From: Arthrobacter sp. StoSoilB20
GTDB taxonomy: Bacteria > Actinomycetota > Actinomycetes > Actinomycetales > Micrococcaceae
Reading direction: 5' to 3'
NCBI RefSeq assembly: GCF_019977295.1
Contig: NZ_AP024651.1
Span: 1,922,001 to 1,986,000, forward strand
Length of the DNA: 64,000 nucleotides
Position 1 is the stretch's first letter; every line of letters starts with the position of its first letter. Below the pieces are notes generated by a model. It was given only the letters and a program-made list of their open reading frames with translations, was not told the DNA's origin and searched no databases. The translations under genes were made by a program, and so were the position numbers. Shown piece after piece: positions 25,630 through 34,140 of this stretch.

Positions 25630-27657
25630 ATGCCCGATTTGCCGCCACTGCTCACCATCGTCCTTGAGGAAACCGGACAACTCGACCGCGAGTCAGTCAT
25701 GTACCGGCGACTGATTGCTGCACGCTTGCGGCTTGAATCCCACTTCGCCGTCCTCCATGTGGCCGAGTCCTTGACAACGCCCGTCATTGCCAGGCTTTGC
25801 CGGGAAATCGACAGCAAGTACGTCATCTTTATGAGAACTTCCCACCTGTTGTCCGCGAACTACGTCGCCACGATCTTTGAGTACCTCAAGTCGCGCACTG
25901 TCTATCTCGCGGAGCCTGTCATCTACACAGGGCCCATCCCCAAGAATGTGGCTGGAACCAAGCTCGATGACACTTACAACTACGCCCGCGACACCGATGT
26001 CTTTGGCAGTGCTTTCAACACCAGGAGATTGTCCGATGCCCTGGAGGCGCTTGGGGATGTGGATCGTTCAGCCATATACACCAGCTACCGGATGTACTGG
26101 TCCATAGCCAAGGTCAGGCCACTTATCACGGGTTTCTCTACAGCCTCGGACACCAAGGCTGCAACCGGCCTCAGGGTTTCTGCAGAGGCCAGCCGCCTGA
26201 TGCCGGTGATGCCCCTTCCTTCCAAGGAAATCCGACTGCAGGTTCTGCGCTACGTTTCTCTGTTTCTCAGGGGCATCCGGGGACAGAAGGCGACGTCCAT
26301 TTCCCTGAACCACTTGAGGGACCTCATCCGCGGTTTCGAACTGATGGAACTTCTGGCCATGGTGGAGACCTTGCAGCCTTTCGAAGCCGCGTGGATCCGT
26401 TGGCTGGACGACCCGGCAGACGGCAAGCAGTTCTTCAAGCAATTGAGCACCAAGGACGCCTACCTGGTTTTTCGCCCCAATACCGATGACGGCGGCGCCG
26501 GGGAGGTGCCCCTGTATGAGTTGCTGTTCGACCAGGAAATCCTGACCATCAACAAGTGCTACCGGGCACGCAATCTCAGGTCCGGCCATGCCAGGCCCGG
26601 CAGTTACAACTTCTATAACCGGCCGATCCGTCCTTCCTCGACCATCCTCTTCTTCGACCGGCCCTTTCAGGCAGATGACAACGCAGAGCACTTGTACGAG
26701 TACTTCACGGCAAAGCACCCCGAGTTCGACCAAGCGTACTTCGCAATCAACCCCAAGTCGCCTGATTGGGATCGGCTTCAAGCCAAGGGCTTCAAGCTGA
26801 TCTCAATCTTCACCAAGGAGTTCTACGAGAAATTCCTTGTATCGGACCTCGTCGTCTCCTCCCAGATCTACAGCATCAGGTATCGGGGCAAGTCCTTCGC
26901 CAACTCGCGTTTTGTCTACCTTCAGCATGGAATCCAACTCAATGACATGTCCGACTGGGTGCTCTCCAAGTATTTCGATGTCTTCATTGCCACGGGCAGG
27001 ATCGAGGCCGAATACATGGAAAAACTTGCCCCCATTGAAACGCTGAACAGTGGATTGCCCCGTTACGAGTCCTTGAACCGCGACACCCTCGGGCAACAGC
27101 ATCTTCTCTTTATGCCAACGTGGCGCTTCAACCTGCACCAGTCCTCCACCGAGCACTTTGTCCAGTCGAGCTATTTCCAAGCCATTGACGCGTTGCTGTC
27201 GGACCACGCCCTCCTGAAGTTCCTTGAGGAAACTGACCGGATAATGCACGTGAAGCTGCATCCGAATGTGGAAAAGCGTGCCGGTCAGTTCAGGTTCACA
27301 GATCGCATCGTGAAGTCGGAATTGAGCTATCGGGAAGCGATCCGTGCCGCCGAGTTGGTAGTGACCGACTACAGCTCAGCAGCCCTTGACGCAGCATTCG
27401 TGGGCACACCGATCGCCTACTACCACTGGGACGCAGCCGACTTCTTCAACGACCAACCCTATGAAAGCCGTCTGGACTACGCCGACGAGGGGCTGGGCCC
27501 GGTGTTCCATGAGCACGCCGGGTTGATCAATTACATCGTCCGGGAGGAATTCACTGTCACCGATCCTGAGTACATCGGGCGCCGGGAACGATTCTTTGAA
27601 GGCGTGGATCCAGGACGCATCAATGAAAAGATCGTCGAAAGGATGTTGAGTCTCTGA
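25630..27657 (+). CDS. CDP-glycerol glycerophosphotransferase family protein
   Basis: 675 residues from ATG 25630 (AGGAA six bases upstream; GTG 25564 is a longer alternative). The C-terminal half (about 330-675) is a teichoic-acid polymerase/primase domain: YLQHGIQLNDMSDWVLSKYFDVFIATG, LFMPTWR, MHVKLHPN, and VVTDYSSAALDAAFVGTPIAYYHWD with the HP and DYSS motifs. The N-terminal half resembles a degenerate GT-A region (ITSKY-like ARLCREIDSKYVIFMRTSHLLSANYV) without a clear DxD. It probably transfers polyol phosphate units in wall teichoic acid or related polymer. It begins a three-gene operon. Confidence 0.85.
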   Translation: MPDLPPLLTIVLEETGQLDRESVMYRRLIAARLRLESHFAVLHVAESLTTPVIARLCREIDSKYVIFMRTSHLLSANYVATIFEYLKSRTVYLAEPVIYTGPIPKNVAGTKLDDTYNYARDTDVFGSAFNTRRLSDALEALGDVDRSAIYTSYRMYWSIAKVRPLITGFSTASDTKAATGLRVSAEASRLMPVMPLPSKEIRLQVLRYVSLFLRGIRGQKATSISLNHLRDLIRGFELMELLAMVETLQPFEAAWIRWLDDPADGKQFFKQLSTKDAYLVFRPNTDDGGAGEVPLYELLFDQEILTINKCYRARNLRSGHARPGSYNFYNRPIRPSSTILFFDRPFQADDNAEHLYEYFTAKHPEFDQAYFAINPKSPDWDRLQAKGFKLISIFTKEFYEKFLVSDLVVSSQIYSIRYRGKSFANSRFVYLQHGIQLNDMSDWVLSKYFDVFIATGRIEAEYMEKLAPIETLNSGLPRYESLNRDTLGQQHLLFMPTWRFNLHQSSTEHFVQSSYFQAIDALLSDHALLKFLEETDRIMHVKLHPNVEKRAGQFRFTDRIVKSELSYREAIRAAELVVTDYSSAALDAAFVGTPIAYYHWDAADFFNDQPYESRLDYADEGLGPVFHEHAGLINYIVREEFTVTDPEYIGRRERFFEGVDPGRINEKIVERMLSL

Positions 27658-29531
27658 TGGCGTTGGTTCATGGCTTCAGAAGGAGCATCACCAAAGCAGG
27701 CCGCGCGGCAGCCTACTCGCCTGCCGGCCTGGAGGTCGCCAGGGCAGTCCTGGCGACCCGCGCTGATTCGCCCGTGCGGCGCATCATTAAGGCAAGAGGC
27801 CTGGAGGGAAGAATACGCCGGGTTGCCTCCGAGAGCCTCCCGCAGGGGGTCTACTTTGCGAAACTGACCCTGGGCAATTGGGAGGCTTGGAAGGGGCATC
27901 AGTTCCGGCTCCTTCAGGATGGGAAAGTAGTCTACGGAAACCAGGTTGAGCCTCCGGCCCGCGGCTTTCCTCTGGAATACCGCAACATCATGGTCACGTC
28001 GGAGGACCCCTCCCGCTTCACGATCGATATCGACGTGCCATATGAATTGAAAATCGGGCGCGGAGCATTCACCACCCAACAGCAGCTCGCCTACGACGAG
28101 CGGTACGGCGTGGAGCAGCACGGGGACGTGTTTTACTCCCTGCGGGGAAACACGAAAAACCCGAAGAAAATGCTCATCACCTTTCCGGGATTCGGCCCCT
28201 CAACAACGCGGATTTCCTATGCGGTCAGCTACCTTAAGGACCTCACTGAGGTGGACCTGCAAGAGACCCTGATGGTGTGCTTCCAAGACCGTTACCTGGT
28301 GGCGGGTTCCTACATGATGGTGGACAACTCGGGAAGACCTCTGGACAGCAGGGTTGGGGGAGCTATTGAAGGACTCCGGAGCCGGTTCAACATAGATGCC
28401 CAGGAGATGCTGTTCTTCGGAGCTTCCAAGGGTGGTTCCATTGCCATCCACTACGCGGAGAATTATCCCCGGGCCGCGTTGCTGCTGGCTGTCCCGCAAA
28501 TGAACCTGCCGTATTACTTCAATAAGCCGTTTTTCAGGGACAACCTCTTGCAGAATCCCGCTCTGCGCGAAGTCGAACAACCAGAGGAGCGGCTCCGCAG
28601 GTACTTGGCGGAAGGACGCAGGATTGACTACTTCTATACGAATTCCGATGAGCTGAGCAATCACTCACTGATCGAACTGGCATCCGATATACCCAATCTC
28701 TCCAAATACCGCATCCACGGCGGGCACTCAGACGTCGCAAGGTCCGCCCTGCCTGCCATGTTGTGTATTTTGCGAAGCTTCCTCAGCGGCCCGATTGACA
28801 AAGAGTTCGCCTGCGAAGAATTGCGAACTTTCCGATATGACCAGAGCGTACAAGTACAGGTCCGGATCGACGCCGAAGCTTCCATGGTCGCCGGGGCCAA
28901 CTGGTTCGTTGCCGGGAGTTCAGGGCGAACGCGGTTCCTTCAGCTGATGACGGAACACTCCTACCATTTCGTCAAGTACACCGCAGGCGAGCAGAGTCTT
29001 TGCCCCGCCTACGACCCCATCGATCAGCTCTCCGAGGTCATTGCCCTGACGCCCGGTGGAACCACGTGGACGGCTGCTCTGCCTGCGGCGGTCAAACCAG
29101 GAACCCGGGTGCTGAAAAAGAGCCTTAGTTTCCAGCCGCTGACTCTTGAGACAGAAACCACGCAAGAGTACGCAATACTCGACGGCGACACCCTCGCCCG
29201 CTTCCGTTATGACTGCCGTGCCCTGGCCGGTGACGGCGACACCATGGAAATCCATTTCGCGGCCACAACAGATTCAGTAACTGCAGACATCCCTGACAGC
29301 AGCTCTCGGACCGCCTTCAAGGCAGTAGTTCAACCACTCGATGGCTGGGCATTGGCGGACATCGCAGCCTTGAGGTTCGTCATCGCTGCCGGGGTGCGGC
29401 GGTTGCTGCTTGTGATCGATGCCGATGCAGACCCCGAGGCCGTCGAAGTCCTTTCCGCCATCGATTGGGAGGACGCCAGTGTTGTGCAGGCCGACTCCAA
29501 GGAGGTGTTGGCCGGTGCAGGACATCACTGA
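27657..29531 (+). CDS. Large alpha/beta-hydrolase-like protein of surface polymer operon
   Basis: 624 residues; ATG overlaps the upstream stop by one base (TGATG). The middle region (about 165-385) reads as an alpha/beta hydrolase: nucleophile elbow MLFFGASKGGSIAIHYA with Ser257 at GxSxGG, and plausible Asp331 (YTNSDELSNHS) and His357 (HGGHSDV). This arrangement resembles Asp2/XcbB-like proteins of glycan and capsule loci (resemblance only). A beta-rich N-domain (about 60-160) and C-domain (about 385-620) flank it; I recognise neither. No signal peptide. Between a polymer synthase and an acyltransferase, a polymer-modifying esterase or acyltransferase role is inferred. Confidence 0.7.
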   Translation: MALVHGFRRSITKAGRAAAYSPAGLEVARAVLATRADSPVRRIIKARGLEGRIRRVASESLPQGVYFAKLTLGNWEAWKGHQFRLLQDGKVVYGNQVEPPARGFPLEYRNIMVTSEDPSRFTIDIDVPYELKIGRGAFTTQQQLAYDERYGVEQHGDVFYSLRGNTKNPKKMLITFPGFGPSTTRISYAVSYLKDLTEVDLQETLMVCFQDRYLVAGSYMMVDNSGRPLDSRVGGAIEGLRSRFNIDAQEMLFFGASKGGSIAIHYAENYPRAALLLAVPQMNLPYYFNKPFFRDNLLQNPALREVEQPEERLRRYLAEGRRIDYFYTNSDELSNHSLIELASDIPNLSKYRIHGGHSDVARSALPAMLCILRSFLSGPIDKEFACEELRTFRYDQSVQVQVRIDAEASMVAGANWFVAGSSGRTRFLQLMTEHSYHFVKYTAGEQSLCPAYDPIDQLSEVIALTPGGTTWTAALPAAVKPGTRVLKKSLSFQPLTLETETTQEYAILDGDTLARFRYDCRALAGDGDTMEIHFAATTDSVTADIPDSSSRTAFKAVVQPLDGWALADIAALRFVIAAGVRRLLLVIDADADPEAVEVLSAIDWEDASVVQADSKEVLAGAGHH

Positions 29532-30372
29532 TTCACCCAGCCGTGCCCAAGCGCCAAAGAACCAGATCATCCGCTCCTACGCCGACGTCGCCGCGGTTCA
29601 AGACAATGTGGTGCATCTCAAAGAGACACCAGGTTCCGAATTCACATCATCAAGTGTGGAGTTTGCCGGCAGCGGAAATGTCCTTTTCGTGGAGGACGGA
29701 ACAAGGCTCCGCAACACCAGGCTCCGCTTTCTGGGCAACGACGCCGTGATCCATCTAAGGAAGTCCCATGGCTTCCTCAGGCTGATTGTGACCGTGTTCG
29801 AAGAATCCGTTTTTTACTTGGGGCCAGGCGCAACCTTCACGGCCGAAGCGCGCGTCCTTCCCACTGAACGCAAGCATGTGATCGTCGGACGGGATGCAAT
29901 GTTTTCATCACGGGTTGCTTTCCGAACGGCCGACCCTCATTTGATCTACTCGGTGGAGCACCACCAACGCATCAATCCGAGCGAATCGATTTGGGTAGGG
30001 GACCACGTGTGGTTGGGGGAAGATACCCTTCTCCTCAAGGGAGCGAAGGTTGGTTCCGGTAGCATTCTTGCTGCCCGGGCGTTGATTACCAAGAACGTCC
30101 CTTCAAATGCGACCGCTGCAGGCGTACCGGCCAGAATTGTCAGCAAGGGGATCTTTTGGACCCGCCCATCCGTCCACGGATATACGGAAAGCCAGACTAA
30201 AAAGAGCCTGGTCCATGCCGGGGACGAATTTATCTTCGCTCCGGACGAACACGTTATTGACATACCCACCCTGGAACGCGGCCTGGAGGCAGCGACCTCC
30301 GGCATAGGCCGTGCCGCCTGGTGTTTCCAACTGGATCACATGGGTGCCCGGAACCGCTTCTACCTGGATTAG
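29515..30372 (+). CDS. Left-handed beta-helix acyltransferase-like protein
   Basis: 285 residues from GTG 29515, fixed by AAGGAGGTG seven bases upstream; it overlaps the previous gene by 17 bp. The hexapeptide-repeat region includes SIWVGDHVWLGEDTLLLKGAKVGSGSILAARALITKNVPSNATAAGVPARIVSKG, typical of sugar O-acetyltransferases (CysE/WbbJ type). The preceding region has looser beta-solenoid repeats (FVEDGTRLRNTRLRFLGNDAVIHL). It probably O-acetylates sugars or polyols of the polymer made by the first gene. A strong terminator ends the operon. Confidence 0.85.
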   Translation: MQDITDSPSRAQAPKNQIIRSYADVAAVQDNVVHLKETPGSEFTSSSVEFAGSGNVLFVEDGTRLRNTRLRFLGNDAVIHLRKSHGFLRLIVTVFEESVFYLGPGATFTAEARVLPTERKHVIVGRDAMFSSRVAFRTADPHLIYSVEHHQRINPSESIWVGDHVWLGEDTLLLKGAKVGSGSILAARALITKNVPSNATAAGVPARIVSKGIFWTRPSVHGYTESQTKKSLVHAGDEFIFAPDEHVIDIPTLERGLEAATSGIGRAAWCFQLDHMGARNRFYLD

Positions 30373-30397
30373 AAACGACTCAGCCATTGGAAACGAC

Positions 30398-30431
30398 TAA
30401 GCCGCGCCGCCAGAAATGGCGGCGCGGCTTA
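30398..30431. terminator. Terminator of polymer operon / lipA
   Basis: Perfect 14-bp stem TAAGCCGCGCCGCC/GGCGGCGCGGCTTA with loop AGAAAT between convergent stops at 30372 and 30444. Confidence 0.85.
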
Positions 30432-30443
30432 GGGCGGGTCTGT

Positions 30444-31463
30444 CTAGCCGTGGGCGGCGAGGATAGTGGAGGCTTCCTGGCGGGTGGTGCCGGAGTCCTG
30501 GATGCCTTCTGCGATGTGGGCGAGTTCGGCGGGGATGTCCCGGCCTTTCTTCCGCATCGCGGTGGCCCACAAACGCCCGGCCCGGTACGAGGACCGCACC
30601 AACGGACCCGACATGACACCCAGGAAACCGATCTCCTCGGCCTCGTGCTGGAGGTCCACGAACTCCTGCGGCTTGACCCACCGGTCCACCGGCAAGTGCC
30701 GCTCGGACGGGCGCAGGTACTGGGTGATCGTGATCAAGTCACACCCGGCCTGGTGCAGGTCCCGCAGCGCCTCGGAAATTTCTTCGCGGGTCTCGCCCAT
30801 GCCCAGGATCAGGTTGGACTTGGTCACCATGCCCAGATCCCGGCCCTGCGTGATGACATCCAGGGACCTTTCGTACCGGAACGCCGGACGGATCCGCTTG
30901 AAAATCCTCGGCACGGTCTCCACATTGTGCGCGAACACCTCAGGCTTGGAATCACAGATCGCCGCGATGTGTTCAGGCTTGCCGGAGAAGTCCGGGATCA
31001 GCAGCTCCACCCCGGTGCCGGGGTTCAGTTCGTGGATCTTCCGGACCGTTTCGGCGTACAGCCAGACGCCCTCATCGGCCAGGTCATCACGGGCCACTCC
31101 GGTCACCGTGGCGTAGCGCAGCTGCATGGCCTGGACGCTGCGGGCTACCTTGGTGGGTTCGAACATGTCCACCGGGGAGGGCTTGCCGGTATCGATCTGG
31201 CAGAAATCACAGCGCCGGGTGCACTCGGACCCGCCGATCAGGAACGTCGCTTCCTTGTCTTCCCAGCATTCAAAGATGTTCGGGCAGCCGGCCTCTTCAC
31301 ACACGGTGTGCAGGCCTTCCTTCTTCACCAGGTTCTTGAGCTGGACAAACTCAGGACCCATCTGGACCTTGGCCTTGATCCACTCAGGCTTACGTTCAAC
31401 CGGGACCGCCGCATTACGCTGCTCAACGCGCAGCAACTTACGGCCTTCAGGTGCCAAGGTCAC
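30444..31463 (-). CDS. lipA: Lipoyl synthase
   Basis: 339 residues. This radical SAM enzyme inserts two sulfurs into octanoyl groups on lipoyl domains. The auxiliary cluster cysteines C55, C60 and C66 ([12 protein letters not shown]) and the SAM-cluster motif CTRRCDFC (C81, C85, C88) are present, as is GLMVGLGE-type [11 protein letters not shown] and the conserved C-terminal [14 protein letters not shown] 31463 has AAGGAG eight bases upstream and overlaps the lipB stop by four bases (GTGA), so lipB-lipA is a coupled operon. Its product serves the sucB-type E2 encoded at 39.8-41.5 kb. Confidence 0.97.
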   Translation of the reverse strand: MTLAPEGRKLLRVEQRNAAVPVERKPEWIKAKVQMGPEFVQLKNLVKKEGLHTVCEEAGCPNIFECWEDKEATFLIGGSECTRRCDFCQIDTGKPSPVDMFEPTKVARSVQAMQLRYATVTGVARDDLADEGVWLYAETVRKIHELNPGTGVELLIPDFSGKPEHIAAICDSKPEVFAHNVETVPRIFKRIRPAFRYERSLDVITQGRDLGMVTKSNLILGMGETREEISEALRDLHQAGCDLITITQYLRPSERHLPVDRWVKPQEFVDLQHEAEEIGFLGVMSGPLVRSSYRAGRLWATAMRKKGRDIPAELAHIAEGIQDSGTTRQEASTILAAHG

Positions 31464-32128
31464 TGGAGTGCTCCTTCGTGGGTGGAAACGAGTGCTTCTT
31501 CATGCTTGCGGAATTCTTCCACGAAGCGGTCAACGATGTCGGCTGGATTGATGGTCCGGCCGGCTTCCAGCGACATGGTGGAGACGCTGGCGTCAGTAAT
31601 CCCGCAAGCAATGATCTGTTCGTAAGGGGACAGGTCGTTGCTGCAGTTGATGGCGACACCGTGCATGGTCACGCCATCGAGGACGCGGATGCCGATGGCG
31701 GCGATTTTGCGGTCCGGACCTTTGTCATCGGCAAGAATCCAGACACCGGCCCGGCCTTTGACGGTCACGGCGTTGATGCCATAGTCCGCCATCACCGCGA
31801 TCATGGTGGCTTCGAGCCGCTCCACATAATCGCGGATACCGGCACGGTTCTTGAGTTTGAGGATGGGGTATGCGATCAGCTGCCCCGGACCATGCCACGT
31901 CAGCTTTCCGCCGCGGTCCACGGGGACAACGGGTGTCCCGTCAAAGGGCCGCTCGTGATCTTCGGTAAGTTTGCCGGCCGTGTAGACGGCAGCGTGCTCC
32001 AGGAGCAAAACGGTGCTGTTCTTCTCGCCCGCAACAACTTTGTTGTGGATCTCGCGCTGCAGGTCCCAGCCCTGCATGTAGTCAACGAAATCAGGGGCAA
32101 GACCCAGTTGTGAAAACTCAAGAGTCAT
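31460..32128 (-). CDS. lipB: Octanoyltransferase LipB
   Basis: 222 residues from ATG 32128. It moves octanoate from acyl carrier protein to lipoyl domains. The motif [18 protein letters not shown], the lysine region [13 protein letters not shown] and the acyl-cysteine region [23 protein letters not shown] are present. TAAGCT (32135-32140) stands six bases upstream with no ribosome site, predicting a leaderless message. A long in-frame upstream extension to 32923 runs antisense through the kinase gene and is not real. It is coupled to lipA and divergent from the Ser/Thr kinase. Confidence 0.95.
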   Translation of the reverse strand: MTLEFSQLGLAPDFVDYMQGWDLQREIHNKVVAGEKNSTVLLLEHAAVYTAGKLTEDHERPFDGTPVVPVDRGGKLTWHGPGQLIAYPILKLKNRAGIRDYVERLEATMIAVMADYGINAVTVKGRAGVWILADDKGPDRKIAAIGIRVLDGVTMHGVAINCSNDLSPYEQIIACGITDASVSTMSLEAGRTINPADIVDRFVEEFRKHEEALVSTHEGALQ

Positions 32129-32278
32129 GGGTTCAAGCTTAGACCCAGCAGGAGGCAGGCCATGATTTTGTGGCGAAGCTCTCAGTCGCATCCAGTGACG
32201 GTGGCGTTCAAGATGGCGGCAAGGGGGTGCCTGTGGATAACTTCTGCGGGAAAACCCGGATTCCGGTAGATCTTGTCT

Positions 32279-34105
32279 ATGGAAACTCTGGATCCGCCCT
32301 CCGCCCGCATGCCGTCCGCCCCGGGTTATGAGACAACCCGATTCTTGGGCCGCGGCAGCACTTCGACTGTTTGGCTCCTCACCAGGAGCAGCGATGGTGC
32401 CCGATTTGCGATCAAGTGCGCCAACCCAGGCAGTCAATTGGTGCGACCCCGGGGGCTTGAGCAAGCGTCCCAAGAGGTGAGGCTCTTGTCGGCCCTGAAG
32501 CACCAGCACCTGGTTGGGGTTCATGGGGCAGTTCCGCTGGAAGGCGGCTCCGAAGGGACGCTGGGAATCGTCATGGACTACGCGGCTGGCGGCTCCCTGG
32601 CCAACCTGATGGCTGGGCGCGGAAAGCTGACTGTGGGGGAAGCCGTCACCATTCTGACCCCTCTCGCCCAGGTATTGGCCTACCTTCATGGACAGGGGAT
32701 CGTACATGGTGACGTTGCGCCCGGGAACGTCCTCTTTACTGCCGAGGGGAAACCACTGCTTGCAGACCTCGGGATGGCCGCCGTGGTGGGCGGTTCCCCG
32801 CAGGATCCTTTGGTTGGAACGCCCGGTTTCTTGGATCCTGGCAGCCCTGGCAACCCTGGCAGTCCTGGCAGTCCTGTTACTCCAGGGACCGATGGGGAGA
32901 TGGGCACAATGCGGGAACTCCAACCGCAGCTCGATGTCTACTCACTGGCCGCCCTCGGATGGTATTGCCTGACCGGTTCGGTCCCGGAAACCACGCAACT
33001 TCGTCCGCCGTTGTCTTTGGTGGTGCCGGATGTTCCGAAGTCGCTGGTGGCCGCATTGGAGGCTGCCCTGGATGTGAATCCGGTGCTGCGGCCAACAGCC
33101 AGGGAGCTGGCCATGGCCATTTTTCGAAGCGCGGCACCCGAGCCTGTGGACTTGTCCGGCGCCGTCCATCCTTCAGTGATTCCTGAACTGCTGACGCGGC
33201 GCCGGGCCTTGGAGCGGTCCGCGCGCCGTAAATCCCTGATACCCAGCCGGATCCGTTCGTGGCTCAGGTTCGTCCAACGTGGACCAAAGGGCGAAGTTCA
33301 GGCAAGGGGCCGCGGGCCCCGGATCGTAGGCGGTGGGTTCAGTCGCGGTTGGTTCAGCGGGGGGTGGCTCAGGGGCGGCAGGTTCAGAGGTGGCGCAGCC
33401 ATCCTGGCCACCGGGCTGCTGCTCGGAAGCGTGGGCTGGATTTTATGGTCGCACTACCCGCAGCAACAAAGTATGGAGTTGTCTGCGGAACCTCAACCAA
33501 CAGAAACAGGAACTGGCAAGCGAACTGGAGCAGAAACAGGAACCGGAGCAGAAACAGGAACAGGAACCGGTAGTCCGGCCCCGGAGCCGGAAACCTCTGC
33601 ATCCGCGGATCAGCCGGAAACGCTGCCGCAAGTACTGGCTGAAGGCCTCCACACCGAAGACCCGGCAATAGCCATAACCACGCTGTCATCCATCCGCGAC
33701 ATCGCACTCAGCCAAGGTCGGCTGGATTTGCTGGATTTGGTGAATGCGTCTGCATCACCCGCTGAAGCTTCCGACGGTCTGCTGGCGGACCACCTACGGG
33801 AATCGGGGTCAAAGTATGCCGGTTTCTCCACGTCGTTATCCATCCTGGAAGTGTCCGGGTCTGCGGAGTCGGGCCACGCAGCGGTCACGCTCACCGCTGC
33901 ATCATCCGGCTATGAGGAACGCAACGCAGCCGGTGCCGTTGCCGGGTCACAGCCTTCCGGTCCGCCGCAGGAACTGAGCGTGCGTGTTGTACGGGAGGCC
34001 GGGCGCTGGTGGATTTGGGAGATCCTTGCCGTTGGCTCCAGCCCGGCGGGCACCCTACCGGCAGCGCCCGTGCCCGCAGTTACCGGCCCCGCGGCCGGCG
34101 GCTAG
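32279..34105 (+). CDS. Membrane Ser/Thr protein kinase-like protein, atypical
   Basis: 608 residues from ATG 32279 (TAGATC just upstream, no ribosome site). The kinase domain has the glycine loop GRGSTSTV (24-31), ATP lysine K46 (FAIK), HGDVAPGN (143-150, with Gly in place of HRD arginine) and DLG (163-165) for DFG. The P+1 region GTPGFLDP is interrupted by GSPGNPGSPGSP (188-199), a DNA repeat product. A transmembrane segment (about 375-395) follows a Gly/Arg-rich stretch, then a Thr/Gly/Glu repeat and an extracellular domain. The missing HRD arginine makes it less dependent on activation-loop phosphorylation, or possibly weak. It stands alone, without a phosphatase. Confidence 0.85.
   Translation: METLDPPSARMPSAPGYETTRFLGRGSTSTVWLLTRSSDGARFAIKCANPGSQLVRPRGLEQASQEVRLLSALKHQHLVGVHGAVPLEGGSEGTLGIVMDYAAGGSLANLMAGRGKLTVGEAVTILTPLAQVLAYLHGQGIVHGDVAPGNVLFTAEGKPLLADLGMAAVVGGSPQDPLVGTPGFLDPGSPGNPGSPGSPVTPGTDGEMGTMRELQPQLDVYSLAALGWYCLTGSVPETTQLRPPLSLVVPDVPKSLVAALEAALDVNPVLRPTARELAMAIFRSAAPEPVDLSGAVHPSVIPELLTRRRALERSARRKSLIPSRIRSWLRFVQRGPKGEVQARGRGPRIVGGGFSRGWFSGGWLRGGRFRGGAAILATGLLLGSVGWILWSHYPQQQSMELSAEPQPTETGTGKRTGAETGTGAETGTGTGSPAPEPETSASADQPETLPQVLAEGLHTEDPAIAITTLSSIRDIALSQGRLDLLDLVNASASPAEASDGLLADHLRESGSKYAGFSTSLSILEVSGSAESGHAAVTLTAASSGYEERNAAGAVAGSQPSGPPQELSVRVVREAGRWWIWEILAVGSSPAGTLPAAPVPAVTGPAAGG
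32841..32876 (+). repeat. Four 9-bp tandem repeats in kinase gene
   Basis: Four units related to GCAGTCCTG encode Gly-Ser/Asn-Pro triplets inserted just after the kinase GTPGF segment. A nine-base unit keeps frame whatever the copy number. Confidence 0.85.
33501..33570 (+). repeat. Repeats encoding Glu-Thr-Gly-Thr-Gly linker
   Basis: Imperfect 18-base repeats (GCAGAAACAGGAACCGGA at 33530-33547 and a near copy at 33548-33565, with a related copy upstream) encode an ETGTG-type linker just after the kinase transmembrane segment. Confidence 0.7.
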
Positions 34106-34124
34106 CCCCGCGGCCGGCGGCTAG
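34087..34124 (+). repeat. 19-bp tandem duplication across the kinase stop codon
   Basis: CCCCGCGGCCGGCGGCTAG occurs twice head to tail (34087-34105 and 34106-34124), so the stop codon TAG is itself duplicated. Confidence 0.9.
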
Positions 34125-34140
34125 CGCGGCAGCCGCACAT

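Noticed and set aside
32129..32923. In-frame upstream extension of lipB to 32923
   Set aside because: Would run antisense through the kinase domain; the leaderless signal and family start agree on ATG 32128.
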